Assembly: GCA_021234155.1 (NCBI GenBank)
Contig: JAJEKV010000015.1
Coordinates: forward strand, 2,326,852 to 2,390,851
Direction of reading: 5' to 3'
DNA from: Isoetes taiwanensis
Lineage: Eukaryota > Streptophyta > Lycopodiopsida > Isoetales > Isoetaceae
Length of the DNA stretch: 64,000 nucleotides
A model generated the notes under the pieces. That model had not been told where the DNA came from. It worked only from the letters and a program-made list of their open reading frames with translations, and searched no databases. The position numbers and the translations under genes are program-made. This document shows positions 22,400 through 35,069 of the stretch, one piece after another. The first letter of the stretch is position 1, and the number at the start of each line of letters is the position of its first letter.

Positions 22400-22795
22400 A
22401 TCCCTTAAACCCCCTTTGGTTTGGGTGCATATTCACACGGGGGGGTTACTCCGGGCAATGAGAGCTGTCGGATGGGCATATTTGCCCTTTATTCCAAGGT
22501 CTGGACCGTACAGAGCGATCCTCGTTTGTGGGGTATGCATTTACAAGTTTTTGTATACTGTATATTAAAGTTTACAAAATACTATAAGGTTTGAAAGAAT
22601 ATACTTAATGGTGTTAATTTTGTACATGTATTGTAAAAATTTTGGGGCTCTCGCTGCCCTACTTAACCCCCCGTGTGAATATGCACCCAAACCAAAGGGG
22701 GTTTAAGGGGGATTTTAATTTAAATGTGTCAAATGCAATGGTCTGTGTTGATAATGTTAATGGTTTGTGTTACCTAAAAAAAAATTTGGCCCCTA
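22400..22795. mobile_element. foldback element with long inverted arms (copy 1)
   Basis: AAACCCCCTTTGGTTTGGGT and GCATATTCACACGGGGGG on the left (from 22406) recur inverted at 22664-22712. The arms continue outward in other copies through AAATTAAAATCCCCC and a GGCCCC...GGGGCC word (here 22789-22803). About 200 bp of unique sequence lies between the arms. There is no coding capacity. Related copies lie at 26515, 28612 and 32035. Confidence 0.7.
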
Positions 22796-23136
22796 CGGGG
22801 CCTTAAGGATGGTGTAGGATAGTGATGGATGATGTATCGTAGCCTCACAAATCTAACAAACTAGAGGTGCTCAAATTATGGAAACGAAAACATTGCATAG
22901 AATTAGATATATAATATTATACCAATACCAATATTAATATATGAGGTAGCATGTAATAATAGAATTTATTGATAATGAAAACCATTACTCCAAATCATTT
23001 TTCTGTTTATTTGAAGAAACCATTACTCCAAATCCTACACGAATACAACGCCGAATACAACTGTGTCATATATCTTATATGCTTATCCCTGGAACAAATT
23101 GAAGTGAGTGACTATTTGCATTATCCACAACAGAAG

Positions 23137-23880
23137 TCATGCAGTCTCATAGATCGGACAAACAACAATGAGATTTAAAAGTAATACTGGAATCAAAAGA
23201 TTGTTCATAAGCCCACAGAGTTTAAGTTTACCTGCAATCATGTTTTGTTGTGAAATTTTAATTGCTAGCTCGTGACATAGAATTACGCTAAAGATGTGCC
23301 TTCGCAAGCCTTCCAAACTGAGCTCCAAGTTACTAAATAATAAAAAATTGTAATCTTTACAAACCCACCAATTCTTTGCATCATCCACTATAGCTGAACC
23401 GGAAGCACATAAATCTGAAGCCCCTTGTCCAGCAAATGCAAAGGCAATTTCAAATCTGTGAGTTGAATCCATCTTACAGAAAGGGAGGATGTTTTGCATC
23501 ACTCGCACATAGCAAAGATCAAGAATTATCGGCTATATAACCAGGAAAATATGTATTAACCTCAGACTCATCATAGAGACGGATTAAATACTCAAGAAGG
23601 TGAAGCCCCCAAATTTGTTCCTTGTCATGCATGTGGACAAAATCCCCTATTTGTTGCATGTATGAAATCTACAAATGGATGCCCCAAGAACACAATTGTT
23701 GCTCATGCTCAAAAAACGGATCTGGAATCTCGAATAGACAAATCAAGGCTTCTTTTGTTCACCTCCCATCCCAACAGTTTCTTTGGCCTTCAAGAGTCAG
23801 CAGACGGGCCTTTGCTCACCAACTTCTTTGGAGGACATTTCCAGCTTCATCCTTGGCACCAGTAGCTTTCCACCTATCAT
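23137..23880 (-). pseudogene. unidentified exon-like fragments (also in copy 2)
   Basis: Minus strand shows DKEQIWGLHLLEYLIRLYDE (23570-23640) followed by a GT donor, and MDSTHRFEIAFAFAGQGAS (23390-23470). These look like real protein but I do not recognise the family. The second copy (29178-29920) has altered frames, so at least one copy is dead. Confidence 0.3.
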
Positions 23881-24654
23881 AATAATAATTTCCACCTACA
23901 TAATAATCATTTCCAGCTCAAGAGGCCATTCTCTTGAGCTTTCCCTATCATAATAATCATTAGTATGTTACACAACAAAAGGGTGAAGAACACAAAGGGA
24001 TTAGATCTCGACTGCGGCAGCAATAGTTTACCTTTGGATGGCAGTTCCATTACGTAGCAGCGGCAATACAAGGACTATAATGGCCCGAAATCACCCACGG
24101 AATAGTACGGTTGGAAATACCTCTTAAGCGATTTTACAATGTCGAAATTTCATGATGAGCATACCTCAATTCATCTCGATTCTTTAACCTCAATTCGCAT
24201 CTATGCCCATAACAATTTATCCATGTATATTACCTTTTAAGCGGTACGATCACGCGAGCCAATAATAGGTAGCCAACCTGCCAATGTGGCCTCAAATTCT
24301 TGTTGCGGATGTCAAGTAAAATGAGTAGAGTGTTGAAAGTAAAAAAAAAGGTTCTTGAGCTTGTACAAGTTCAGAAATGTGTGCACTTCATCATGACTAA
24401 AATGACCCTTGTGTGCTGAGTGTAATTATAGGAGAGATATGAATAGAGAGTGTTTCCATGCAAGAACAGTAACTTGCATGTCTTATGATCATCCTTATTC
24501 CAATTAAATAGGAAAATAAAGGTCTTGGACAACGTTTGATTGTAAGCACTGCAATGCCATCAACAACAAAGAAATCATCACATTCCAGCTACAACAAGAT
24601 ATAGAGATATGCTAAAACCTTTACAAGGCAAGTTTAAAAAGGATCAACATACCA

Positions 24655-24890
24655 AGGCACATTTTTTCGCCCTTGCAAACCGCTGCCGCATCTTTCTTTG
24701 TCCATGTTAAATTCCTGTGCATGTTAGATTCATGCTTCAATGCTTTTGCAACAATACTCTTTGATGGAGCAAGCAACTAAATCAGTGATTACCGCAATAT
24801 CAAATCTTTCAGCCATAGCCTTCATCACTGCAGCACACAATTTCTAGCTACGAAATCCAGAGCAAGCAAACACAGCAATATATGGCATCC
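24655..24890 (-). pseudogene. unidentified exon-like fragment
   Basis: Minus strand reads KLCAAVMKAMAERFDIAVIT, then after a frame change LLAPSKSIVAKALKHES and WTKKDAAAVCKGEKMCLG with a GT following. It is coding in style but unrecognised. It is duplicated at 30700-30930. Confidence 0.3.
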
Positions 24891-25868
24891 TGCCACAGAT
24901 TTAACGAACAAGCAGACAACAATGTCAGAATTGCAATCAACTGTGTGAGATTTCGGACATGCATTATTCCCAGATTTTTTTGTCATGCGGGGACTTTAGA
25001 TTCAAGCACATGTTAGGCCTTAACTTCTTCCAAAGACTTTACTAGCGGAAGATGTCCAGAAGCGATTTAGTAAGCCCGGTTGGGTGAGCCCTTGGTTTAG
25101 CGGGGGGATCTAACAACCATATCTACCCTTTTCATCTCTTTGGGCATGGGATTTTTACATTTATCCCATTTGTTTCGAAACCATCCTCAAATTTGCTCCT
25201 GCATTCATGCTTCTGCTAACATGCCTCGTTCCATTATTAGGGTTCTCATTTTCTGATACATCGTCTGATCTGGAAATGGAACCTGATTTTTTTACTGGGA
25301 ACATATTTTTCACCCTTCATTAGCTGCATTGAAGCAGCTTGCTTGGGTATCTTTGGAGGCTTCTTACAAAAAATCAGGCTGCAAATATTATCAAATCCGT
25401 GCAGGCTATGCGAGTCGCCCAAATCCAATCAAGAACTGTTTGGACTCGTCCAAATCCATCTGGAATGGGGCGGAATGGCCTGGCAACAGAAATGCAAAAA
25501 TTCAATACCTTTGTGGAAGCACCGTATAACAAGGACGAAATCTCCAATAAGCCAAACGGCACAAATAAAACCTAGAGACCTTCTCCATTCTGTCGGATTA
25601 GCTTTTATGCCCTGTGTTCTACACGTATCTTTAAAAGCTCCAGATATGGCCAAAGACTGAAGCCAAAGATTGGAGATGCATACTCACAGCACAACATGTA
25701 ATCTTATCTTGTTAATCCCTGTTGTTGCAGATTTGCAAGCCCTGTTTCGTGCCCTAAAATGCTATCCACGAGGCTTGCATGTTCAGCCCTAAAATAAAAA
25801 GAGGGCTTTTGTTGTTAGCCCTTGGATGTTGGACCATTGAAAAAAACAAGCTAAATCAACGACTAAAA

Positions 25869-25993
25869 AATGGTGCACTCTAGATGTACGCATTAGTACA
25901 TCAATTCGAATACGCCATGAAATCTTAGGAAAACCTTTGTGAAAAGCGTACAAAAACACAAAGAAAACCCCCTGTTATTATGCTACATATTCC
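25869..25993 (+). repeat. conserved terminal block T, copy 1
   Basis: TGCACTCTAGATGTACGCAT through AAACCCCCTGTTATTATG and CTACATATT. Similar blocks: 28517-28612, 31926-32034 and 34946-35069, with a short piece at 27746-27777. All complete ones stop being alike right after CTACATATT, so this is the end of a dispersed element of unknown class. Confidence 0.55.
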
Positions 25994-26019
25994 ATAGTAG
26001 CTAACTCTATTCCATGATT

Positions 26020-26270
26020 CTTTACATGATAGAATGGCTTTGTGGGTTTTAACCCCCATAGGAAAGAAGCGAGCTAGTTGTATTCCATGCTTGTTTACAT
26101 GATAGAATGTCTTTGTAGGTTCAACCCCCATAGGAAATAAGCAAGCTCCAGGTATTGAGTTTATATCAGAACAAGGAAGTGAAAGTCATAAGCACATTCA
26201 CATCATTGGGTATTGGGTTTATATTAGAACAAGGAAGTGAAAGTCATAAGCACATTCGCATCATTGGGTA
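26020..26270 (+). repeat. two tandem duplications of about 60-75 bp
   Basis: 26010-26140: a unit with TTTACATGATAGAATG and AACCCCCATAGGAAA occurs twice. 26148-26270: a unit with GAACAAGGAAGTGAAAGTC and ATAAGCACATTC occurs twice. Confidence 0.8.
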
Positions 26271-26514
26271 CAATTACTGATAGTACATGCCAAATTCATA
26301 GCTCGGAAGAATCTTGTATTCTCTTTGATAAATTTTGGACTTGGAGTGTTTTGGAAACATGTTGCTATAAGTTCATCGCTTAAAGCATTTTTTAAATATA
26401 TGGCAACATAGGCACAATGGCAAAGGACAAGGTAGGGTAATGCAGTGCAGTTGTAAGTGGCCTTGACGGCTACATTGTCTTAGGCCTATAAAGATGTACA
26501 TAACATCCCCTACA

Positions 26515-27290
26515 CAATTCTGAAGGCCTTAAAGCGGCCAAGAAATTTTTAAATTAACACAAACCATTACATCCTACACTTTTAAATTAAAATCCCCCAG
26601 AAACCCCCTTTGGTTTGGGTACATATTTACATGGAGGATGACGTAGGGCAGCTAGAGTTGTTGGATGGCATATTTGCAAATTATTCCACAGTCTAGACCA
26701 TAGATAGCAATCCTCGTTTGTGGGGTATGATTGTACAAGTTTTGATATACTATATAACGAGGTTTACGAAATACTATAAAGTTTGAGGCAATGCACTAAA
26801 TGGTTCCAAGATCAAACAATTGTAAGAAGAATTGCTTCAGATACTTGTGAAACAATTATGAATTGAAATCCATGTGAAAAGAAATTAACTGCATATGAAC
26901 TGATTGTTTTCAAGGACCACAAAGGAAAATCTACTAATATCATTCAGGAAAACCTCAGTCATGCATGGCATTTTGTATTTGGGCTGCAAAAAAATAGTAT
27001 GTTTAATTGAAGGCAAAGTTACACATAGAATAATCTCAAAAGCAAAAACTTTGATACATGTGAAGAGGCTTGGACATCCAAGGGAGAGATACCTAGGCAC
27101 ATCTCCTTGGGATTTTAATTTAAATGTGTTGGACCCAATGGTTGTGTTAATTAATGTCAATGGTAGTTATGTGTTGGTTGTTAATGTCAATGGTTGTTAT
27201 GTGTTGGTTGTTATGTGTTGGAGAATTTAATTTTTATATGTTGGATGTTAATGGTTTGTGTTACAAAAAAAAAAATTTACAAAATACTTG
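26515..27290. mobile_element. foldback element with minisatellite in one arm (copy 2)
   Basis: The left arm has GGCCTTAAAGCGGCC, ACACAAACCATTAC and AAACCCCCTTTGGTTTGGGT. The right arm has GATTTTAATTTAAATGTG and then repeated ATGTCAATGGTTGTTATGTG / TTGGTTG units (27150-27220), ending with GGTTTGTGTTAC and an A-run. A minus-strand-like fragment fills the middle. A foldback arm made of short direct repeats is known for FB-type elements. Confidence 0.5.
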
Positions 27291-27299
27291 CTAGGGTCT

Positions 27300-28139
27300 A
27301 ATCTAGCAAATACTATACTTCAAGAACTAAACCTAGTTAGAAATTGAGAATTTGTCTGTCCTGGTTTAAACCAGGCCCACGCCCTTCATCTGGCACCCAC
27401 ATATATGGTGAGGTATATTACTCCTCGCATTGAGAGGTTGTCTGCCCTGGTAAACAGAGGTAACACAGCTCAAATCAAACTTAATTTACGTTCAATAAAT
27501 GGTGTGCAGGGTAGGGAGCTGAAATTTTGGCCCCTTCGGGGCCTTAGGGACGTCACCCCCCCCCCCGGTGTGACAAAAATTTTAGAATTCAAACCAGAAA
27601 AAAAAAATTAGAATTCATTTGAGGCTTTCATCACCTGTAGCTTTTGAATTTGATCACAATAAAACAAATAGAACATAAGTAAAAATTACCATAAAGATAG
27701 AGCAGATTGATCCCATTATTCTGAAAGTCATTAAGTTTGCAACACAAAGAAAACCCCCTGTTATTATGCTACATATTGTTACTTCCGCTACAACTATTTC
27801 TCTTTCACAATGACACCATTGTTTATCAATCCATATGATTTTGGATGCTCCATCTCTAGCTTAAAGGTAATGCATGATTCACCTTATGGTTCGATTAAAG
27901 TTTCAAACCTACAATATAAATGCATTCTTGTGGCCATTGTTTGACTGATCTGCGTGACATGGAAAAGGGCGTGGAATAATCCACTTTGTTGTGTGCATAA
28001 GAATCGTTTGTTGATTGAAGCTAAAAGGTCGGCTGCTATGAACAATCCTGCAGCCGGGGAATATCCAAGAGTTGGAAGCAAACAGAGGGCCTAAACTTGA
28101 ATCGCAAAGCAAATCTTAGGAAGGAAACAAAAGGGAGTT
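27300..28139. other. no gene seen; GGCCCCTTCGGGGCC word and C-run
   Basis: 27522-27536 is a perfect GGCCCCTTCGGGGCC palindrome like those in the foldback ends, followed by a run of 13 C from 27556. 27746-27777 repeats the end of block T. No coding frame is convincing. Confidence 0.5.
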
Positions 28140-28297
28140 TTGCAGCACTACATTGTAGAATCAGGAAACCAATACCTTGTAAAAAAAAACATTATGCTAA
28201 CTGAAGAAACATTAAAAAACAAATACCTTTGTAAGTGTGAGCAAAAAATCCATCTCGTGGTAGTAAAATCCACTCCGGCAATAAGAATCCAAGAGGG

Positions 28298-28435
28298 CAA
28301 GTACACATGCATATGCACACATGCACACACATGCACACATGCACTTGCACTTGCACATGCACAATACACATGCACATGCATATACATGCACATGCACATG
28401 AACATGCACATGCATGTGCACATGCATACACATGC
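28298..28435. repeat. ACATGC-type microsatellite
   Basis: Alternating purine/pyrimidine repeat built from CACATG, CATGCA and CACTTG words. It can form Z-DNA or cruciforms. Open frames on both strands here are repeat translations only. Confidence 0.9.
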
Positions 28436-28516
28436 GTAGTGTTCATGCACAAACACATTCAGAGAAAGACAACAACCCTCGGATTGTTCCAACCAACGAA
28501 AATCAACGGCCCATAA

Positions 28517-28850
28517 AGGGTGCACTCTAGAAATACTATTTAGTACACCTCAACGAATACAACAACGAAATCATAGAAAAACCATGTGAAAAAACGTATA
28601 CAAAAACTTGTACATGCATACCCCACAAACGAGGATCGCTCTGTACGGTCCAAATCTTGGAATAAAGGGCAAATATGCCCATCCGACAGCTCTCATTGCC
28701 CGGAGTAACCCCCCGTGTGAATATGCACCCAAACCAAAGGGGGTTTAAGGGGGATTTTAATTTAAATGTGTCAAATGCAATGGTCTGTGTTGATAATGGT
28801 AATGGTTTGTGTTACCTAAAAAAAAATTTGGCCCCTACGGGGCCTTAAGG
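28517..28850. mobile_element. block T end invaded by a partial, inverted foldback element
   Basis: 28517-28612 is block T up to ACAAAAACTTG. Then 28612-28700 is the inner part of the foldback element in reverse orientation relative to 22430-22550, joined to the same right arm as copy 1. The duplication therefore starts in a foldback arm. Confidence 0.6.
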
Positions 28851-31800
28851 ATGGTGTAGGATAGTGATGGATGATGTATCGTAGCCTCACAAATCTAACA
28901 AACTAGAGGTGCTCAAATTATGGAAACGAAAACATTGCATAGAATTAGATATATAATATTATACCAATACCAATATTAATATATGAGGTAGCATGTAATA
29001 ATAGAATTTATTGATAATGAAAACCATTACTCCAAATCATTTTTCTGTTTATTTGAAGAAACCATTACTCCAAATCCTACACGAATACAACGCCGAATAC
29101 AACTGTGTCATATATCTTATATGCTTATCCCTGGAACAAATTGAAGTGAGTGACTATTTGCATTATCCACAACAGAAGTCATGCAGTCTCATAGATCGGA
29201 CAAACAACAATGAGATTTAAAAGTATACTGGAATCAAAAGATTGTTCATAAGCCCACAGAGTTTAAGTTTACCTGCAATCATGTTTTGTTGTGAAATTTT
29301 AATTGCTAGCTCGTGACATAGAATTACGCAAGACAGGCCTTCTGCAAGCCTTCCAAACTGAGCTCCAAGTTACTAAATAATAAAAATTGTAATCTTTACA
29401 AACCCACCAATTCTTTGCATCATCCACTATAGCTGAACCGAAGCACATAAATCAAGAAGCCCTTGTCCGGCCAAATGCAAAGGCAATTTCAAATCGTGAG
29501 TTGAATCCATCTTACGAAAGGGAGGATGTTTTGCATCACCGCACATAGCAAAGATCAAGAATTATCGGCTATATAACCAGGAAAATATGTATTAACCTCA
29601 GACTCATCATAGAGATGGACGAAATACTCAAGAAGGTGAAGCCCCCAAATTTGTTCCTTGTCATGCATGTGGACAAAATCCCCTGCTGTTGCATGTACGA
29701 GAAATCTACAAATGGATGCCCCAAGAACACAATTGTTGCTCATGCTCAAAAACGGATCCGGAATCTCGAATAGACAAATCAAGGCTTCTTTTGTTCACCT
29801 CCCATCCCAACGGTTTCTTTGGCCTTCAAGAGTCGCAGACGCTGCGTGCTCACCTTTCTTTGGAGGACATTTCCAGCTTCATCCTTGGCACCAGTAGCTT
29901 TCCACCTATCATAATAATAATTTCCACCTACATAATAATCATTTCCAGCTCAAGAGGCCATTCTCTTGAACTTTCCACCTATCATAATAATCATTAGTAT
30001 GTTACACAACAAAAGGGTGAAGAACACAAAGGGCGAGATTCGACCTGCGGCAGCAATAGTTTACCTTTGGATGGCAGTTCCATTACGTAGCAGCGGCAAT
30101 ACAAGGACTATAATGGCCCGAAATCACCACGGAATAGTACAGTTGGAAATACCTCTTAACTGATTTTACAATGTCAGAAATTTCATGATGAGCATACCTC
30201 AATTCATCTCGATTCTTTAACCTCAATTCTGGCATCTATGCCCATAACAATTTATCCATGTATATTACCTTTTAAACGGTCTGATACGCAGCCAATAATA
30301 GGTAGCCAACTCCGCCAATGTGGCCTCAAATTCTTGTTGCCAGATGTCAAGTAAAATGAGTAGAGTGTTGAAAGTAAAAAAAAAAAGGTTCTTGAGCTTG
30401 TACAAGTTCAGAAATGTGTGCACTTCATCATGACTAAAATGACCCTTGTGTGCTGAGTGTAATTATAGGAGAGATATGAATAGAGAGTGTTTCCATGCAA
30501 GAACAGTAACTTGCATGTCTTATGATCATCCTTATTCCAATTAAATAGGAAAATAAAGGTCTTGGACAACGTTTGATTGTAAGCACTGCAATGCCATCAA
30601 CAACAAAGAAATCATCACATTCCAGCTACAACAAGATATAGAGATATGTTAAAACCTTTACAAGGCAAGTTTAAAAAGGATCAACATACCAAGGCACATT
30701 TTTTTCGCCCTTGCAAACCGCCACGCATCTTTCTCCGTCCATGTTAAATTCCCGCGTGCATGTTAGATTCATGCTTCAATGCTTTTGCAACAATACTCTT
30801 TGATGGAGCAAGCAACTAAATCAGCGATTACCAAGAATATCAAATCTTTCAGCCATAGCCTTCATCACTGCAGCACACAATTTCTAGCTACGAAATCCAG
30901 AGCAAGCAAACACAGCAATATATGGCATCCTGCCACAGATTTAACGAACAAGCAGACAACAATGTCAGAATTGCAATCAACTGTGTGAGATTTCAGACAT
31001 GCATTATTCCCATTTAACCTTTATGCGGGGACTTTAGATTCAAGCACATGTTAGGCCTTAACTTCTTCCAAAGACTTTACTAGCGTAAGATGTCCAGAAG
31101 AAGCGATTTAGTAAGCCCGGTTGGTCGAGCCCTTGGTTTAGCGGGGGATCTAACAACCATATCTACCCTTTTCATCTCTTTGGGCATGGGATTTTGTTAT
31201 CCCATTTGTTTTCAAAACCATCCTCAAATTTGCTCCTCGCATTCATGCTTCGCTAACATGCCTCGTTCCATTATTAGGGTTCTCATTTTTCGATACATCG
31301 CCCCGATCCGGAAATGGAACCCGATTTTTTATCGGGAACATATTTTTCACCCTTCATTAGCTGCATTGAAGCAGCTTGCTTGGGTATCTTTGGAGGCTTC
31401 TTACAAAATCTGTCTTTGCCTGCAAATATTATCAAATCCATGCTGAATCAATTCGAGTCGCCCAAATCCAAGCGCAGAATCGTTTGGACTCGCCCAAATC
31501 CATCCGAATGGGGCGGAATGGCCCGGCAACGTAAAATGCAAAAATTCAATACCTTTGTGGAAGCACCGTGATAATAAGGGACTAAATCTCCAATAAGCCA
31601 AAGCGGCACAAATAAAACCTAGAGACCTTCTCCATTCATTCGTCGGATTAGCTTTTATGCCCCTGTGGTTCTACATTATCTTTAAAAGCTCCAGATATGG
31701 CCAAAGACTGAAGCCAAAGATTGGAGATGCATATTCACAGCACAGCATGTAATCTTATCTTGTTAATCCCTGTTGTTGCAGATTTGCAAGCCCTGTTTCG

Positions 31801-32034
31801 TGCCCTAAAATGCTATCCACGAGGCTTGCATGTTCAGCCCTAAAATAAAAAGAGGGCTTTTGTTGTTAGCCCTTGGATGTTGGACCATTGAAAAAAACAA
31901 GCTAAATCAATGACTAAAAAATGGTGCACTCTAGATGTACGCATTAGTACATCAATTCGAATACGCCATGAAATCTTAGGAAAACCTTTGTGAAAAGCGT
32001 ACAAAAACACAAAGAAAACCTCCTGTTATTATGC
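28735..32034. repeat. 3.3 kb direct duplication, copy 2
   Basis: Partner of 22690-25993. It includes block T at 31926-32034, cut just before its end by the next foldback element (GTTATTATGC then ACATAACTAC). Carries the same unidentified minus-strand fragments with further damage. Confidence 0.85.
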
Positions 32035-32590
32035 ACATAACTACATAACACATAACCAACACATAACTACCATTGAGACCATTGAATCCAACATATTTAA
32101 ATTAAAATCCCCCTTAAACCCCCTTTGGTTTGGGTGCATATTCACACGGGGGGTGACTCCGGGCACCGAGAGCTGTTGGATAGGCATATTCACCCCTTAT
32201 TCCTTAATCTACACCGTACATAAAGTTCCTCGTTTGTGGGGTATGCAAGTACAAGATTTGCTATACTGTATAACAACATTCACAAAATACTATAAGATTT
32301 CAAGCGGAATACTATATGGTGTTGATTTCGTACGTGCAAAATACAAATACGAGGGCTCTCGCTGCCCTACGTCACCCCCCGTGTGAATATGCACCCAAAC
32401 CAAAGGGGGTTTAAGGGGGATTTTAATTTAAATGTGTTGGATTCAATGGTCTCAATGGTAGTTATGTGTTGGTTATTATACTAAAAAAAATTTTGGGCCC
32501 CTTGGGCCCTAAAAAAAAAACAAGGCACGTAAGAATATTAATTAATGTTAATGGTTGTTATGTGTTGGTTGTTATGTGTTGGTTATGACA
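32035..32590. mobile_element. foldback element, best preserved copy
   Basis: Arms of more than 100 bp: ATAACCAACACATAACTACC from 32052 is inverted at 32457-32476, continuing through AAATTAAAATCCCCC, TTAAACCCCCTTTGG and GCATATTCACACGGGGGG. About 200 bp of unique sequence lies between. To the right are a GGGCCCCTTGGGCCC word and TTGTTATGTGTTGGTT repeats (32550-32585). Confidence 0.75.
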
Positions 32591-34945
32591 TAAGAATATA
32601 TCAATGTTGTACTATAATTACATTTCTAAGGTTTCCAATTGCATCAAATTAGGAAAGGATGGTGGTTGGGCCATATTTAAAACCTCATAAAACTTGGATA
32701 ACCACCATATTCAATACCATATTGCAACGTATGAACATCAGAATTTCAAGTGTAACTATTGTGTAACAAAAGTACCAAGATGATTGCATCATTCCACACT
32801 AAGAATACTATCCCCAATATGAAGTAATATCGCAAGATATTTGCAATGACAAACAAATTTTATAATCCACATTCCACGCTAGCAAAAATGTTCGTATGGA
32901 GTTGGAGTTCATATGGAGTCATCTTGTAAAAGGATAACGGACATGACATCCGGATAAAGGACTCGACATCGGGTTTGTCCTAAAATTAGAGAACATTTTC
33001 ACAAATAACAACAAATATTAACTAGGGGGGTAATTAGCTTCGTGAAAAATAATTTTTTATTTTTGTATATCACACATACTTTTTTTATACAAGATGACTT
33101 TTGAACATGGACCTGATGATATAGATATCTAGACCATTCAGTTTGAAAATATTCTCATGTCAACAAATGAGATGATTCTAGGATGGATATTCCATCAAGT
33201 CTATTGTCTCGACCATCCTCCAAACAAGGGATATCGAGCTTATGAACATAACAGTGTCAAGTGAAATTATGTGTAGCAAAATTGGCATAGATATCTTTGG
33301 GTGACTAAACACCATACCACTGAAGCTTCACGGAGAATATACAAAGATCGTGAAGAGGGCTAATAGTTATTCTTATAATTTAACAAAAGTAACGATGCCA
33401 TGTTATTCTATTGATAAGGCCTCTTCCAAATAAACTTCCAAACCAAGGTAGCAGCAATATAGACCATGTACGAACATAATCTCCTATTACGTTTGTGAAT
33501 GGAGGGACAAAATAGGAGGCACTTTCATTTTTTTTTCGTGGCTACTCTAACCGCAACATTGCTTACCCGCAAAAGCCAATGAAATGCAATTTGTACAAAT
33601 GGAGCAAAATAAGACAAATTTTGTTACACAAAGAAAGTCTAATTCTTGGCCGCAAAAGCAGAACAATACTACTCCACGCACCACAAGGCCCCTGGTACCA
33701 TAATAATCCATCTTATAGGGGCTGGTAGGATTGCAAGATCGCTTTTGAATCTAAGCATGTTCAACACCATGCTTAAGTATGCAATGAATTAAGAGGATTT
33801 TTTGCGACCGGTTGTTGCAAATGGATCCCTTGAATTGGAACTCAACTCTAATGCAATTCCCATAGCACAAACTACAATACTTGCAAAAATGTTCACACAA
33901 AGAAGGTGATGAACCTTTAGGAGCTCTTAATGTAAGATCGGCCCGAAGCCATGGGGCTATGTTTGGGACTATGCCATGCTTATATTAAGGTGCCCGGGTA
34001 TCCCGAAGAGAACCTAATCAGAGATTCCATCCTTCGGAGATGTGCTCCAAAAAGTAGGATTGGTTGGCTGCAAGAGCATAAGATTGAAAAGCCAATTTGC
34101 ACTTGAATCAGTCATCTCAGACAAGGTCAAACAGAAAATGAAAGAAGTGCATAATGCAGCAACGTTTTACACCAAGAGGCTTCTAAAGATTCTGACAAAT
34201 CTGATCTAGGTGGCGGGACTGCAGAAAGTGATAAAGAAGACCACTGGATCAGGGCATATACTGATAAGTAAAAGAAGTAAAAACTCCACAATTTCTTTTA
34301 GAGGTTCAACCTAAACAGATAACCATGCTTGGTATTTGGATTCAGGTGTGATACTCAGGAGAATAGAAACAGAAACACAATAATGTAAACTGACAATCTG
34401 TTTCCAAATCAATTTCAACGGATAAGCAATTACAACCACGGAATCCTCTTCTCTGCAACGCACTGTAAACATCTGCAGTTTTGACCCAGATAAAGTAGCC
34501 CCCGATTTCATACAAAACCATGCTGGTCCTTGGCTTGCATGAACATCTAATACAACGGAACAGGGTTTGAAATGCAAGGGGGCTAAAAAGGCTGTAGATG
34601 GGCGATTCCTGAGCTAGTAATAATGCGAGATACACTCTACCTGCTGTTACGCCAGAGCCCATCCCCTGTTCTGAGAAAAATGCTATCCCCTGTTACTCCG
34701 CCATGTCTATCCGAGAAAAATGCTTCCTGAAGCTCGGAAAGGAGGTGTTGGGGAGCCGTATCTGCTCCAGAATATGAGAGCAGAGAAGTCGATTCCAGAA
34801 GAGAGACCATATGCCTCGAACCCTAAAATATGCCCTTTCGACTCCTGCATGCAAAGGGAGGGTTGTACATATATTTTTCTTGTACATCTCGACAAATACA
34901 TGGGTGCTAACCATTAAAAAAGAGTAAAAAATCAATGCAGCATGT
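32591..34945. other. mostly non-coding; one short open fragment
   Basis: 34031-34210 plus reads open for about 59 codons (FALESVISDKVKQKMKEVHN is representative) and stops at a TAG. It has a helical character and no recognised family. The rest is AT-rich sequence without repeats I can define. Confidence 0.4.
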
Positions 34946-35069
34946 ATGCGCACTCTAGAAATACTTATTAGTACACTCCATCAGATACATTCACCAAATC
35001 ATAGCAAAACCATAGGAAAAAACAGTATAAAAATACAAAAGAAACCCCCTGTTATTATGCTACATATTA
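34946..35069 (+). repeat. block T, copy in single context
   Basis: GCGCACTCTAGAAATACTTA through GAAACCCCCTGTTATTATG and CTACATATT. Flanks differ from the other copies, which fixes the right end of the family. Confidence 0.55.

Larger units (their letters stand above)
22690..25993. repeat. 3.3 kb direct duplication, copy 1
   Basis: From the right arm of the foldback element to GTTATTATGCTACATATT, this segment matches 28735-32034 almost base for base, offset about 6.04 kb. The start falls in a foldback arm. Both copies contain the same minus-strand coding-like fragments. Differences are mainly small indels and C/T changes in CG-containing words. Confidence 0.85.

Noticed and set aside
28148-28525. 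Cys/Met/His-rich frames on both strands
   Set aside because: Translation of the ACATGC microsatellite.
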